Counted from the stretch's first letter, positions 54,302-62,790 are shown. The stretch is DNA of 64,000 bases from Halomarina salina (GCF_023074835.1 NZ_JALLGW010000003.1:1-64000), one strand, 5' to 3'. Numbers and translations: made by a program. The notes: generated from the letters alone by a model not told the origin.

Positions 54302-54994
54302 CTACACCGCGATGTGCTCGCGCAGCGTCGGGTCGTCGGCCTCGAGCCCGTCGGCGGCGCTCTCGTGGACGATTCGGCCGTTGGCGAGGACGTAGACCCG
54401 GTCGGCGACGGACAGCGCCAGGTTCACGTTCTGTTCGACGAGCAGGATGGTGAGGTCGTCCTTGAGGTCGACGAGCGCGTCTCGAACGTCGGCGACGATC
54501 TGTGGCGCTAACCCCTCGCTCGGTTCGTCGAGCAGGAGCAAGTCGGTCCCGCCGAGCATCCCCCGTGCGATGACGAGCATCTGCTGTTCGCCGCCGGAGA
54601 GGTCGCCGGCCTTGGCTTCGCGGAGTTCCGAGAGCTTCGGGAACAGTTCGTACGCGTCGTCGACGGTCCACTCGCCGCCGCGGCCGGCCGGCACCTCCAG
54701 GTTCTCCGCGACGGTGAGCGGTTCCCACACCTGCCTGTCTTCGGGCACGTAGCCGATACCACGGCGGATGATCTCGAAGGTCGACAGGCCGGTGATGTCC
54801 TCGTCGTCGTACCGAATCTGGCCCGACCTGGGCGGGACGATGCCGGCGACGCTGCGTAACGTGGTCGTCTTCCCCGCCCCGTTCCGGCCGAGCAGCGCGA
54901 CGACCTCGCCGTCGTTCACGTCGAGCGAGACGTCGTGGAGGACCTGGCTCTGTCCGTAGTACGCGTCGATGGCGTCGATATCGAGTCTCGCCAT
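54302..54994 (-). CDS. livF: ABC transporter ATP-binding protein, LivF type
   Basis: A 230-residue ATPase powering uptake of branched-chain amino acids or similar carboxylates. Walker A GRNGAGKTTTL, signature LSGGEQQMLVIARG and Walker B LLLLDEPSEGLA are intact. Start ATG overlaps the stop of livG, so the two are translationally coupled. Divergent permease genes and a binding-protein gene complete the transporter. Confidence 0.93.
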   Translation of the reverse strand: MARLDIDAIDAYYGQSQVLHDVSLDVNDGEVVALLGRNGAGKTTTLRSVAGIVPPRSGQIRYDDEDITGLSTFEIIRRGIGYVPEDRQVWEPLTVAENLEVPAGRGGEWTVDDAYELFPKLSELREAKAGDLSGGEQQMLVIARGMLGGTDLLLLDEPSEGLAPQIVADVRDALVDLKDDLTILLVEQNVNLALSVADRVYVLANGRIVHESAADGLEADDPTLREHIAV

Positions 54995-55737
54995 CAGGCC
55001 ACCCCTCCCAGGTACGCCTCCTGTACCGACTCGTCTGCCTGTACCTCCGACGGCGGCCCCGAGGCGATGATCGACCCGTTCTGCAGCACCAGCACCGTAT
55101 CGGAGATGTTCATCACGATGTCCATGTTGTGTTCGACGAAGAGGATGGTGTACTCGCCGGCGAGGTCGTCGATGAGGTCCAGCATCTCCTCGATCTCTAC
55201 CTGGCTCATCCCGGCCGCCGGTTCGTCGAGCAACAGCAACTCGGGGCCGATGGCGAGCGCGAGCGCGATTTCGAGCGACCGCTTGTCGCCGTGTGACAGC
55301 GAGCTAGCGAGGCGGTCGCGCTCGGACGCGAGACCGACCGTCGAGAGCATCTCCAGCGCCTCCTCGGTGTAGTCGTCGCGACTGTCGACGTGCTGGTAGA
55401 AGTTCCACCCACCCCGATGCCGGGCCTGGACCGCGACGCAGACGTTCTCGAGGACGCTGAGCCCCTCGAAGACGTTCGTTATCTGGAAGGACCGAGCCAC
55501 GCCCTTCCGCGCGATCGCCTCCGGCGTGAGCCCGGTGATCTCCTCGTCCCGGAACCGGACCACTCCGGAGGAGGGTTCGAGCGCCCCCGCCAGCATGTTG
55601 AACAGCGTGGTCTTCCCCGCGCCGTTCGGCCCGATCAGCGAGGTGATCTCTCCCCGCGGAACGGAGATGTCGACGTCGTCGACCGCCGTCACGCCGCCGA
55701 AGTGCTTGGTCAGACCGCTGGTCTCCAGTACCCCCAT
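54994..55737 (-). CDS. livG: ABC transporter ATP-binding protein, LivG type
   Basis: A 247-residue ATPase with Walker A GPNGAGKTTLF, signature LSHGDKRSLEIALAL and Walker B LLLLDEPAAGMS. The segment RHRGGWNFYQ is in the LivG-specific insertion. Unlike most genes here it has a clear Shine-Dalgarno sequence (GGGAGGAAGG, 55741-55750) a few bases before the ATG, so it is probably made from a transcript with a leader. First gene of livG-livF, divergent from livH. Confidence 0.93.
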   Translation of the reverse strand: MGVLETSGLTKHFGGVTAVDDVDISVPRGEITSLIGPNGAGKTTLFNMLAGALEPSSGVVRFRDEEITGLTPEAIARKGVARSFQITNVFEGLSVLENVCVAVQARHRGGWNFYQHVDSRDDYTEEALEMLSTVGLASERDRLASSLSHGDKRSLEIALALAIGPELLLLDEPAAGMSQVEIEEMLDLIDDLAGEYTILFVEHNMDIVMNISDTVLVLQNGSIIASGPPSEVQADESVQEAYLGGVA

Positions 55738-55740
55738 CTA

Positions 55741-55750
55741 CCTTCCTCCC
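55741..55750 (-). promoter_or_regulatory. Strong Shine-Dalgarno sequence of livG
   Basis: Minus-strand GGGAGGAAGG ends 4 bp before the ATG at 55737. It stands out in a window where most genes look leaderless. Confidence 0.6.
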
Positions 55751-55800
55751 GAATCGGTTGGCACTATCATGAGAACCTATCGCTTGGTGTGTGTTCCCCA

Positions 55801-55814
55801 CCCATAAGTTTAAC
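55801..55814. promoter_or_regulatory. Shared TATA region between livG and livH
   Basis: CCCATAAGTTTAAC is AT-rich and nearly symmetrical in its centre. Read on plus it lies about 36 bp before the livH ATG (leader about 9 nt). Read on minus (GTTAAACTTATGGG) it would give a livG leader of about 45 nt, consistent with the Shine-Dalgarno there. Confidence 0.5.
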
Positions 55815-55846
55815 CGTGCCCCCTTCGCTGCTCTTGCAGAGGGTGT

Positions 55847-56725
55847 ATGACATCAGCTAGCGTCCTGGTCGGCCTCACACTGAACGGTATCGCCATCGGA
55901 ATGTTACTGCTGCTCGTCGCCTCCGGACTGTCGCTCATCTTCGGGCTGATGGGCGTGGTCAACTTCGCGCACGGGTCGCTGTACATGTTCGGGGCCTACT
56001 TCGGCCTCGTCCTGTTCGACAGAACGGGGGTGTTCCTGCTGGCCCTCCTGCTCGCCCCGTTCCTCGTCGCCGGCATCGGGGTGCTGATGGAGTACCTCAC
56101 GCTCCGACCGCTCTACGGGCGCGACCCGCTCTATCAGATACTCCTGACGTTCGGCATCGCCCTCATCCTCGACGAGGTGGTCATCCTCGTCTGGGGACCG
56201 AACGCGCTCAACTTCGCGGGGCCGTCGTGGCTCACGGGGGTGTTCACGGTCGCCGGGGCAGCGCTCCCCATCTACCGCGTGTTCGTCATCGTTCTCGGGG
56301 CTGTCGTGGCGGTCGGCCTCTACCTATTTCTCCAGCGGACCCGCTACGGCCTGGTCGTCCGGGCCGGCACCGCCAATCGGACGATGGTCGAGGCCAACGG
56401 CATCAACGTCAAGCGAGCGTTCACCATCATGTTCGCGGTCGGTGCGGGGATGGCGGCCCTCGGCGGCGTCGTCGCCGGGCCGATGCTGAGCGTCTACCCC
56501 GCCATGGGACTGGACATGGTCATCGAGGCGTTCGTCGTCGTGGTCATCGGCGGACTGGGGAGCTTCCGCGGGTCGGTCGTCGGGGCGTTGCTCGCGGGCC
56601 TGGCGCAGGCCTTCGGGAGCTTCTACATCCCGTCGCTCTCCTCCATCATCATCTTCACGCTCATGATCGTCGTGTTGCTGGTGCGTCCGGGCGGTCTCTT
56701 CGGTGACCCGGAGGTGGAACACTGA
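55847..56725 (+). CDS. livH: Branched-chain amino acid ABC transporter permease, LivH type
   Basis: A 292-residue membrane protein with about eight hydrophobic segments and the LivH signatures SLIFGLMGVVNFAHGSLYMFGAY near the N-terminus and FVVVVIGGLGSFRGSVVGALLAG near the C-terminus. Its TGA overlaps the livM ATG. Divergent from livG-livF across a common promoter region. Confidence 0.93.
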   Translation: MTSASVLVGLTLNGIAIGMLLLLVASGLSLIFGLMGVVNFAHGSLYMFGAYFGLVLFDRTGVFLLALLLAPFLVAGIGVLMEYLTLRPLYGRDPLYQILLTFGIALILDEVVILVWGPNALNFAGPSWLTGVFTVAGAALPIYRVFVIVLGAVVAVGLYLFLQRTRYGLVVRAGTANRTMVEANGINVKRAFTIMFAVGAGMAALGGVVAGPMLSVYPAMGLDMVIEAFVVVVIGGLGSFRGSVVGALLAGLAQAFGSFYIPSLSSIIIFTLMIVVLLVRPGGLFGDPEVEH

Positions 56726-57759
56726 TGGCGGTCAGTCTCAGCCAGCGCTTCGCGGGGATGTCCGGTCGGCTCCAGTGGGTCATCGGCATCGCCCTGCTGG
56801 TCGGCTTCCTCGCGGTTCCGCAGGTGTACGGCAGCTACCGGACAGGGCTGGCGGTCGAACTCCTCGTCCTCCTGCTGTTCGCGGCCAGCTACGACCTGCT
56901 CATCGGGTACACCGGCGTCGTCTCGTTCGGCCACGCGCTCCCGTACGGTGCCGCCGCGTACGTGATGGGGATGGCGATGGCGGGACGACCCCTCCCACTG
57001 ATTCCCGACGTGGGGGTCTCGTTCCCCGTGGCGGTCGGACTCGCCCTGCTCGCGGTCGTGGTCATCTCGGTGGTCACGGGGTGGCTGGCGTTCCGACTGT
57101 CGGGGGTGTACTTCGCCGTGTTGACGCTGGCGTTCTCGATGGTCGGCTACTACGCCGTCTTCGAGTCGACCGAGTTCACCGGCGGGGACAACGGCCTGCT
57201 CATCGCTCGCCCCGACCTGCTCGGCGTCCCGCTTTCGGACTACGTGACGTTCTACTACTTCGCCCTCTGGGTCGTCGTGCTCTCGTTCCTGGCGATGCGG
57301 CGGCTCACGAAGTCGCCGTTCGGGCGAGTGCTCGTCAGCATCCGGGAGAACGAGGACCGCGCGCGGTTCCTCGGCTACGACACGACGCACTACAAGCTGG
57401 CCGTGTTCGTCGTCGCGGGCCTCTTCGCCGGCGTCGCCGGCCTCCTGCAGGGGCTGTACCTCAACATCCTGACGCCGAACATGCTGTACTGGTCGACCGG
57501 CGGCGACGCCCTGCTCGTGACGCTCATCGGTGGGATGGGGACGCTCTGGGGCGTCATCTTCGGGGCCGCGTTCCTGCTGGGCGCACGCGAACTCCTCACC
57601 GGGTTCATCGAGGGGTGGCCCATCGTGCTCGGCGTCGTGTACGTCCTGTTCGTCCTGTTCGTCCCGGACGGCATCGCCGGCTTCCTCACCGACCGGAGCC
57701 GCTCGACCTGGGACGTCCTCGCCGACCTCCGGGGAGGGGACGGGGACGACGACGACTGA
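56725..57759 (+). CDS. livM: Branched-chain amino acid ABC transporter permease, LivM type
   Basis: A 344-residue membrane permease with LLFAASYDLLIGYTGVVSFGHAL, the TGWLAFRLSGVYFAVLTLAFS block, SIRENEDRARFLGYDT (coupling loop to the ATPases) and LIGGMGTLWGVIFGAAFLLG. The C-terminus is highly acidic (GDGDDDD). Start overlaps livH. The binding-protein gene follows 168 bp later with its own promoter. Confidence 0.93.
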   Translation: MAVSLSQRFAGMSGRLQWVIGIALLVGFLAVPQVYGSYRTGLAVELLVLLLFAASYDLLIGYTGVVSFGHALPYGAAAYVMGMAMAGRPLPLIPDVGVSFPVAVGLALLAVVVISVVTGWLAFRLSGVYFAVLTLAFSMVGYYAVFESTEFTGGDNGLLIARPDLLGVPLSDYVTFYYFALWVVVLSFLAMRRLTKSPFGRVLVSIRENEDRARFLGYDTTHYKLAVFVVAGLFAGVAGLLQGLYLNILTPNMLYWSTGGDALLVTLIGGMGTLWGVIFGAAFLLGARELLTGFIEGWPIVLGVVYVLFVLFVPDGIAGFLTDRSRSTWDVLADLRGGDGDDDD

Positions 57760-57890
57760 GAGCGCTTCCCCGTCGACTTCGCCCTCGGTACCGCTGTATC
57801 ACGCAGTAGTCGTCCGCGAGCGCCCCGAGTCGAGCCACACGGCCCCCCCGGAGCCTCGGCCGCCGCCGAGAGACGGGAGAAGCCGGGGCA

Positions 57891-57900
57891 ACGCTTAACC
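57891..57900 (+). promoter_or_regulatory. Promoter of Liv binding-protein gene
   Basis: ACGCTTAACC lies about 31 bp before the ATG at 57928. A separate promoter would allow the receptor to be made in excess over the permease. Confidence 0.45.
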
Positions 57901-57927
57901 GGACGCTCGTCTACGCTATGATAGCTC

Positions 57928-59262
57928 ATGTCACGAGGCGAGCCAGCGGACACGAGACGACAGTTTCTCCAGCGTGCGAGCGGCGGCGCGCTGGCAGGGG
58001 GAATAGTAGCGCTCGCGGGCTGTACGAGCGAGCAGGCAGGTGGCGGCGGCGGCGGCGGTGGTGGTGGCGAAGACGACGGAGGTGGTGGCAACTCGACGGG
58101 GTCGGGCAACAGCACCGGTGGCGGTGGCGGGGGTGACGTCACGTTGCGAATCGGTGGCCTGTTCCCGACCAGTGGCCCGTACTCGGCCATCGGGGTGGAC
58201 CAGCGCGTCGGGATGGAGGTCGCACTGCGCCACATCGAGGATAGCGACACGAACGTCACGGTCGAGACGGAGGTCGCCGACACGCAACTCGACCCCGAAC
58301 AGGGGCTTCGGCGAGCGCGTGAGTTGTCCGGAGACGTCGACGTGTTCACCGGGCTGGGGAGTTCGTCGGTCGCCACCGCCGTCTCCAACTTCGCCCGGCA
58401 GAACCAGGTGCCGTTGATGGTCACGACAGCGACCAACGAGGCGATCACTGGAGAGGACTGCAACCAGTACACCTTTCGGTCGAACACCCACACGTACCAG
58501 AACCAGAAGCCGAACGCGGAGTGGGCGATGGAGAACCTCGGGAAGACGTTCGCGACGATGGGCGCCGACTACGCCTGGGGTCGCGCGAGCGTCGGGGCGT
58601 TCGTCGAGGTCGCCGAACAGAACGGCGGGGAGGTGGTCGAACAGGTGTGGCCGAAGCTGGGTGCGACGGACTACTCGACGGAGATCCAGCGGGTCGCGTC
58701 GACGGACGCAGACTTCCTCCTCGTTCGGTGCTCCGGGACGGACGGCATCAACTCGGCGAAGCAGATCGCCAGCTTCGGACTGAAAGAGCAGATGGACGTC
58801 ATCACCAACCAGACGGGAATCCTCGCGCAAGGCGCGGGAGAGGCGTGTATCGGGAACTACGGTATGGTTCCGTACCACGCGGCCCTCAGCAGCGAGCAGA
58901 CGGGCAACGAACAGAACGCCCGGTTCGTCGAAGACTACCGCTCGATCGGAGACGGGAGCGACCCGAGCACATACTCGTTCACGTCGTACATGGGCGTTCG
59001 CTTCCTCGCGAAAGCGGCCGCCGAGTCGGGGTCGGCGAGTGCGAACGACCTCGTCTCCTCGCTTGAGGGACTCTCGCTCACCGGTCCGAAGGGTCAGATG
59101 AAAATCCGCGCGTGCGACCACCAGGCGACGAACGCGATTTGGTCTACTCGACTCGTCTCGCCGGAGGGCACCGAGTTCGACTATCCGATTCCGGAGTTCC
59201 TCGCCAAACACGAAGCCGACTCGAACCTGCGACCCTGCGAGGAGACCGGCTGTAGTCTCTGA
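57928..59262 (+). CDS. livK: ABC transporter substrate-binding lipoprotein, LivK type
   Basis: A 444-residue receptor for the adjacent Liv transporter. Twin-arginine motif (RRQFLQ, Arg10-11), lipobox LAGC with Cys32, a long Gly/Asn/Ser linker, then a binding domain starting IGGLFPTSGPYSAIGVDQRVGM. It is a paralogue of the protein at 31738 and shares its C-terminal RPCEExxCSL ending. Being next to livHM it is the likely cognate receptor; the other may feed the same permease a second ligand. Confidence 0.92.
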   Translation: MSRGEPADTRRQFLQRASGGALAGGIVALAGCTSEQAGGGGGGGGGGEDDGGGGNSTGSGNSTGGGGGGDVTLRIGGLFPTSGPYSAIGVDQRVGMEVALRHIEDSDTNVTVETEVADTQLDPEQGLRRARELSGDVDVFTGLGSSSVATAVSNFARQNQVPLMVTTATNEAITGEDCNQYTFRSNTHTYQNQKPNAEWAMENLGKTFATMGADYAWGRASVGAFVEVAEQNGGEVVEQVWPKLGATDYSTEIQRVASTDADFLLVRCSGTDGINSAKQIASFGLKEQMDVITNQTGILAQGAGEACIGNYGMVPYHAALSSEQTGNEQNARFVEDYRSIGDGSDPSTYSFTSYMGVRFLAKAAAESGSASANDLVSSLEGLSLTGPKGQMKIRACDHQATNAIWSTRLVSPEGTEFDYPIPEFLAKHEADSNLRPCEETGCSL

Positions 59263-59307
59263 ACTCGTCGAGGTGGATAGACGGCCCGGCGCACCCGAAA
59301 TATCCAA

Positions 59308-59318
59308 CCATTTTTACC
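59308..59318 (+). promoter_or_regulatory. Promoter of enoyl-CoA isomerase gene
   Basis: CCATTTTTACC is centred 27 bp before the ATG at 59340. Confidence 0.5.
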
Positions 59319-59339
59319 CTCGCGCTCGGAGCGGGTACC

Positions 59340-60128
59340 ATGGCGACCGAGAGCTACGAGAACTTCGAGACGACGCTCGACGACGGCGTCCTCCGCGCGG
59401 AGATACACGGCACGTCGAAGATGAACGCGCTCAACGACACGATGACCGAGGAGTTGCTGGACCTCGCGGTCCGCCTCCACGAGGAGCCGATTCGGTGTTT
59501 CGTGCTCACCGGCTCCGACGGCGTGTTCTGTGCGGGCGGCGACGTGGAGACGTTCGGCAGCGACGACGCGCCCAGCGAGATGCGCAAGGGGGCGTCGCTG
59601 CTCCACGACGCCATCGTCCAGTTCCACCAGGCGGAGGTGCCGGTCGTCGTGGGGGTCAACGGCGCGGCTGTCGGTGCGGGGTTCAGTCTCGGCATCTTCG
59701 GCGACTTCGTCCTCGCCAGCGAGGCGTCGTACTTCCAGTTCGGCTACCCCGGCATCGGCGCGACGGGCGACGGCGCCTCGACGTACTTCCTGCCGCGGGT
59801 CGTGGGCCTCCGACAGGCCAAACGTATCGCGCTGCTGAACGAGCGCATCGACCCAGAGGAGGCGGTGGACCTGGGACTGGCGACCGAAGCAGTCCCCGAC
59901 GAGGAGTTCGAGGACCGCCTCGGAGCGGTCGCAGCGCGAATCGCCGAGGGACCGACCGTCGCACTCGGCCGGACCCAGCGACTGCTGACCGAGAGTACGT
60001 CGCGAGGCATCGAGGCGCAACTCGCCGCGGAGACGGACGTCATCGCGGAGACGGCGAAGACCGACGACTTCCAGGAGGGTGTCAGCGCGTTCGCCGAGAA
60101 GCAGTCCCCCGAGTTCGAAGGACGATAG
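59340..60128 (+). CDS. Enoyl-CoA hydratase/isomerase, PaaG-like
   Basis: A 262-residue crotonase-family protein with oxyanion block VFCAGGDVETFG. The hydratase glutamates are not conserved: GAGFSLGIFGDF replaces the first site, and YPGIGATGDGASTYFLPRVVG carries an Asp at the second, as in PaaG-type isomerases. Ring or chain double-bond isomerisation is thus more likely than hydration. Related in this respect to the gene at 42569. Located directly after the Liv receptor gene. Confidence 0.87.
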   Translation: MATESYENFETTLDDGVLRAEIHGTSKMNALNDTMTEELLDLAVRLHEEPIRCFVLTGSDGVFCAGGDVETFGSDDAPSEMRKGASLLHDAIVQFHQAEVPVVVGVNGAAVGAGFSLGIFGDFVLASEASYFQFGYPGIGATGDGASTYFLPRVVGLRQAKRIALLNERIDPEEAVDLGLATEAVPDEEFEDRLGAVAARIAEGPTVALGRTQRLLTESTSRGIEAQLAAETDVIAETAKTDDFQEGVSAFAEKQSPEFEGR

Positions 60129-61010
60129 TCCCGACTGCAACCGGCGTCCCGTGAAGCCGCTTCACTCTTCCCCCCGATGTCGACTGAGCGTGTCGCTCTC
60201 TCGGCTCCCGTCGTGCGGATCACGATACGCGCGTCCTACATGGTCGAACGTTACCGTCGCTCTCTGCACACCGTGAACCCTCTTCCTGTACGGACCGCGA
60301 CGCCTGTGTACGGCGAGACCGGGGCAACGAACGGGACACGTCGGTCGGTGTAGTGGGCTCTGAAACAACACATTTCGCAGAATTTGGCCGGGATATTACT
60401 ATCGTTAGAGGAAACGACACGGAAACGGAAAGTCGTTCATCAGGGGTGAACGGGACCGTTCGAGAGTCAGTCGGACGGTTCGTTCGGAACGTGGCGGGGA
60501 GGCGTCTCTCGGGATTCCTGGCTCCATCGGCACCAGCGCCTCCGACTGACGTGAAATCGCCATCTCGAGCGTTCGCCGGTTACCAGTTCGGCTCACAAGG
60601 ATACGTGTGTTATGGTTGTGGCGGCAACAAGGCGTCACGAGATCGGTCGGACAGCCGTCTGTGGCCGAGTAATCGGTGCTCCCCGTGGAGCGGACGAAGC
60701 GGGGGTACGTTCTATCAACGACCGGCTCACGACCTCCGCGGCACACATTCGACCACCGACCGAGGAAGTAACGGGTCATCGGTCCGGACGAGAGTGCTAC
60801 GCTGCACAGTGAAGGACCGCCGAACCGAGTACATTCAACCACATCGAACGCCATCTCGCCGACGTTACCCGTCTATCCCTCTGTGTTGGAGTCGCTCAGT
60901 CAGTAGAACTCCGAATGACACTAGGAGTACCTCCATTCGACCTCAGCGAACGGAGCCGCCTCGAACTCCACTGTGACCTGGTGTAAACGGCCGTCCGAGC
61001 GAGCGACCAC
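60129..61010. other. Eroded region upstream of a synthetase relic
   Basis: Nearly 900 bp with lower GC (for example 60355-60430 and 60590-60630) and no reading frame of haloarchaeal character; a 207-codon frame at 60353 is basic and Ser/Arg-rich, unlike neighbours. It precedes the truncated synthetase at 61011, so it may be degraded or imported sequence that replaced the missing part of that gene. Confidence 0.5.
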
Positions 61011-61334
61011 GAAATTGTCATCTCGGGCGGGGAGAACATCTACCCGGCCGAGATAGAGGAGGTGCTCCACGAACATCCCGACGTCGACGAGGTGGCCGTC
61101 GTCGGCGTCCCCGACGAGACGTGGGGTGAGCGCGTCGAGGCCGCGGTCACGCCCGTACCGGGAGCGGAACCGACGCCCGAGGAGCTACAGACGTTCGTGG
61201 GCGAGCGACTCGCCGACTTCAAGAAGCCCCGCGAGTTCGTGTTCCTCGACGCCCTCCCGCGGAACCCGACCGGGAAGGTGCTGAAAGCGCCGCTCGAAGA
61301 CGAGGAGAGCGTCGTGGTCGGGTGGGACTCCTGA
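61011..61334 (+). pseudogene. C-terminal remnant of an acyl-CoA synthetase
   Basis: Synthetase homology begins abruptly at about 61014 with IVISGGENIYPAEIEEVLHE and continues through VVGVPDETWGERV, LADFKKPREFVFLDALPRNP and the catalytic-Lys segment TGKVLKAPLE to a normal stop (~107 codons). The AMP-binding domain is missing, so it cannot work alone. The GTG at 61062 could start a short peptide, but no known function fits. It is closest to the intact genes at 27456 and 46092, including stretches of identical DNA, so it looks like a broken third copy. Confidence 0.85.
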
Positions 61335-61378
61335 CCGGCCCTCGTGTCCCCGACCTCGCCCAGGTCGCCTCGGACCGT

Positions 61379-61389
61379 GGATTTACGTC
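61379..61389 (+). promoter_or_regulatory. Promoter of ACAD11-like gene
   Basis: GGATTTACGTC is centred 27-28 bp before the ATG at 61412 and supports that start over the open frame from 61322. Confidence 0.5.
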
Positions 61390-61411
61390 CTGGGTGGTCG
61401 TGCCATACGAC

Positions 61412-62650
61412 ATGGAGTACCACGACTCCGAGAAAGCGGTCGAAGTAGCGGCCCGCGTCGAGGCGTTCATGGAAGAGGAAGTGCTGCCCCGAGAGCGGGA
61501 AGCGCTACGGACCCAGGAGCGCATCAGCGAAGACGAGATCCACGAGTTCTGGGAGCTGGCGAAAGAGCGCGACCTGTTCGCGCCGCAGGTGCCCGAGGAG
61601 TACGGGGGGCAGGGCCTGAACTTCCAGGACATGCTCCCGTCGTTCGAGCAGGTCGGGCGGTCGCTGTTCGGCGCACTCTCCATCCGGGCGAACGCTCCGC
61701 AGGAGGGCAACATGCACACCATCGAGATGGCGGGCACCGACGAACAGAAAGAGGAGTACCTGCACCCGCTCGTGCAGGGAGACATCCGGTCGGCGTTCTC
61801 GATGACCGAACCGCTCGACGGCGGTGGCTCCGACCCGAAGATGCTCAAGACCACAGCACGGAAAGACGGCGACGAGTGGGTCATCAACGGCCACAAGTGG
61901 TGGACTTCAGATGGGTACAACGCCGACGTCCTGCTGGTGATGGCCCGGACGGACCTCGACGCCCACCCCTACGAGGGGACGTCCATCTTCCTCGTTCCGA
62001 CCGACCTCGACGGCGTCAACGTCGTCCGGAACGTGGGGCATCTCGGCGGTCACGGTATCGTCGACATCGAGCGAGGCCACGCCGAGATCAAGTACGAGGG
62101 CGTGCGGGTCCCGGAGGAGGCGCTCCTTGGAGAGGAGGGCGGCGGGTTCCGCCTGGCGCAACTGCGCCTCGGCGGCGGCCGACTGACCCACTGCATGCGC
62201 TACTCGGGGATGGCCGAACGGTCCCTCGAGATATCGAAGGCGTACCTCCAGGACCGCCACGCGTTCGACGGGACGCTCTCGGAGAAGCAGGCGCTGCGCC
62301 ACCGCATCGCGAACGCCGAGACCCAGCTCCACGCCGCACGGACGATGGTGCGCCACGCCGCGCGCGAACTCGACGACAGCGACGCCCGCATCGAGGTGGC
62401 GATGGCGAAGCTGTTCACCGCGAACGTCACGAACGACATCATGGACCTGGCCGTGCAGTGTCTCGGCGGGAACGGCATCGGGAAGGACCTCCCCGTCGCG
62501 TACTTCTACGAGTCCGTCCGACCCTTCCGCATCGTCGACGGGGCCGACGAAGTCCACCGGCGCAGCATCGCCCGGCACGCCTTCGACGACGTCTACGACG
62601 AGGACATGGAGAACGTGCTCACGTTCGACTCGGACCTCGACATGACCTGA
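61412..62650 (+). CDS. ACAD10/11-like acyl-CoA dehydrogenase
   Basis: A 412-residue ACAD whose C-terminal half follows the ACAD domain of ACAD10/11: LGGGRLTHCMRYSGMAERSLEI, LAVQCLGGNGIGKDLPVAYFYE and FRIVDGADEVHRRSIA, where Asp replaces the catalytic Glu of ordinary ACADs. The FAD block reads FSMTEPLDGGGSDPK. In ACAD10/11 this domain eliminates phosphate from 4-phosphoacyl-CoA made by the fused kinase; here the kinase domain is absent, but three separate kinase genes lie elsewhere in the window. Start at MEYHDSEKA (61412). Confidence 0.88.
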   Translation: MEYHDSEKAVEVAARVEAFMEEEVLPREREALRTQERISEDEIHEFWELAKERDLFAPQVPEEYGGQGLNFQDMLPSFEQVGRSLFGALSIRANAPQEGNMHTIEMAGTDEQKEEYLHPLVQGDIRSAFSMTEPLDGGGSDPKMLKTTARKDGDEWVINGHKWWTSDGYNADVLLVMARTDLDAHPYEGTSIFLVPTDLDGVNVVRNVGHLGGHGIVDIERGHAEIKYEGVRVPEEALLGEEGGGFRLAQLRLGGGRLTHCMRYSGMAERSLEISKAYLQDRHAFDGTLSEKQALRHRIANAETQLHAARTMVRHAARELDDSDARIEVAMAKLFTANVTNDIMDLAVQCLGGNGIGKDLPVAYFYESVRPFRIVDGADEVHRRSIARHAFDDVYDEDMENVLTFDSDLDMT

Positions 62651-62709
62651 CGACCGGGCACGGACCGGGGTCAGGGGAGTCCACCCCTCGCCCGTCGTGT
62701 CCGACGAAC

Positions 62710-62720
62710 GTTTTTATTCC
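62710..62720 (+). promoter_or_regulatory. Promoter before the molybdenum hydroxylase gene
   Basis: GTTTTTATTCC is centred 27 bp before the ATG at 62742, not before the CDS start at 62791. Confidence 0.55.
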
Positions 62721-62741
62721 GGGAGCGCCAAGCCGTGTCTT

Positions 62742-62786
62742 ATGATATCGAATGGCACGAACCTCGTCGCGGTAGCGAGGGTGTGA
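62742..62786 (+). CDS. 14-codon upstream ORF before molybdenum hydroxylase gene
   Basis: ATG-initiated MISNGTNLVAVARV starts at the predicted leaderless transcript start and ends in TGA 4 bp before the GTG of the hydroxylase gene. It resembles the short ORFs before the kinase genes at 21756 and 50128, but without a direct overlap. Confidence 0.35.
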   Translation: MISNGTNLVAVARV

Positions 62787-62790
62787 GGCG

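Noticed and set aside
60353-60976. Possible 207-residue protein
   Set aside because: Basic, Ser/Arg-rich, no domain, and unlike the acidic proteins of this organism; treated as eroded DNA.
61062-61334. Small functional protein from the synthetase relic
   Set aside because: The homology starts upstream of the GTG and lacks the catalytic N-domain; no promoter at leaderless spacing is seen.
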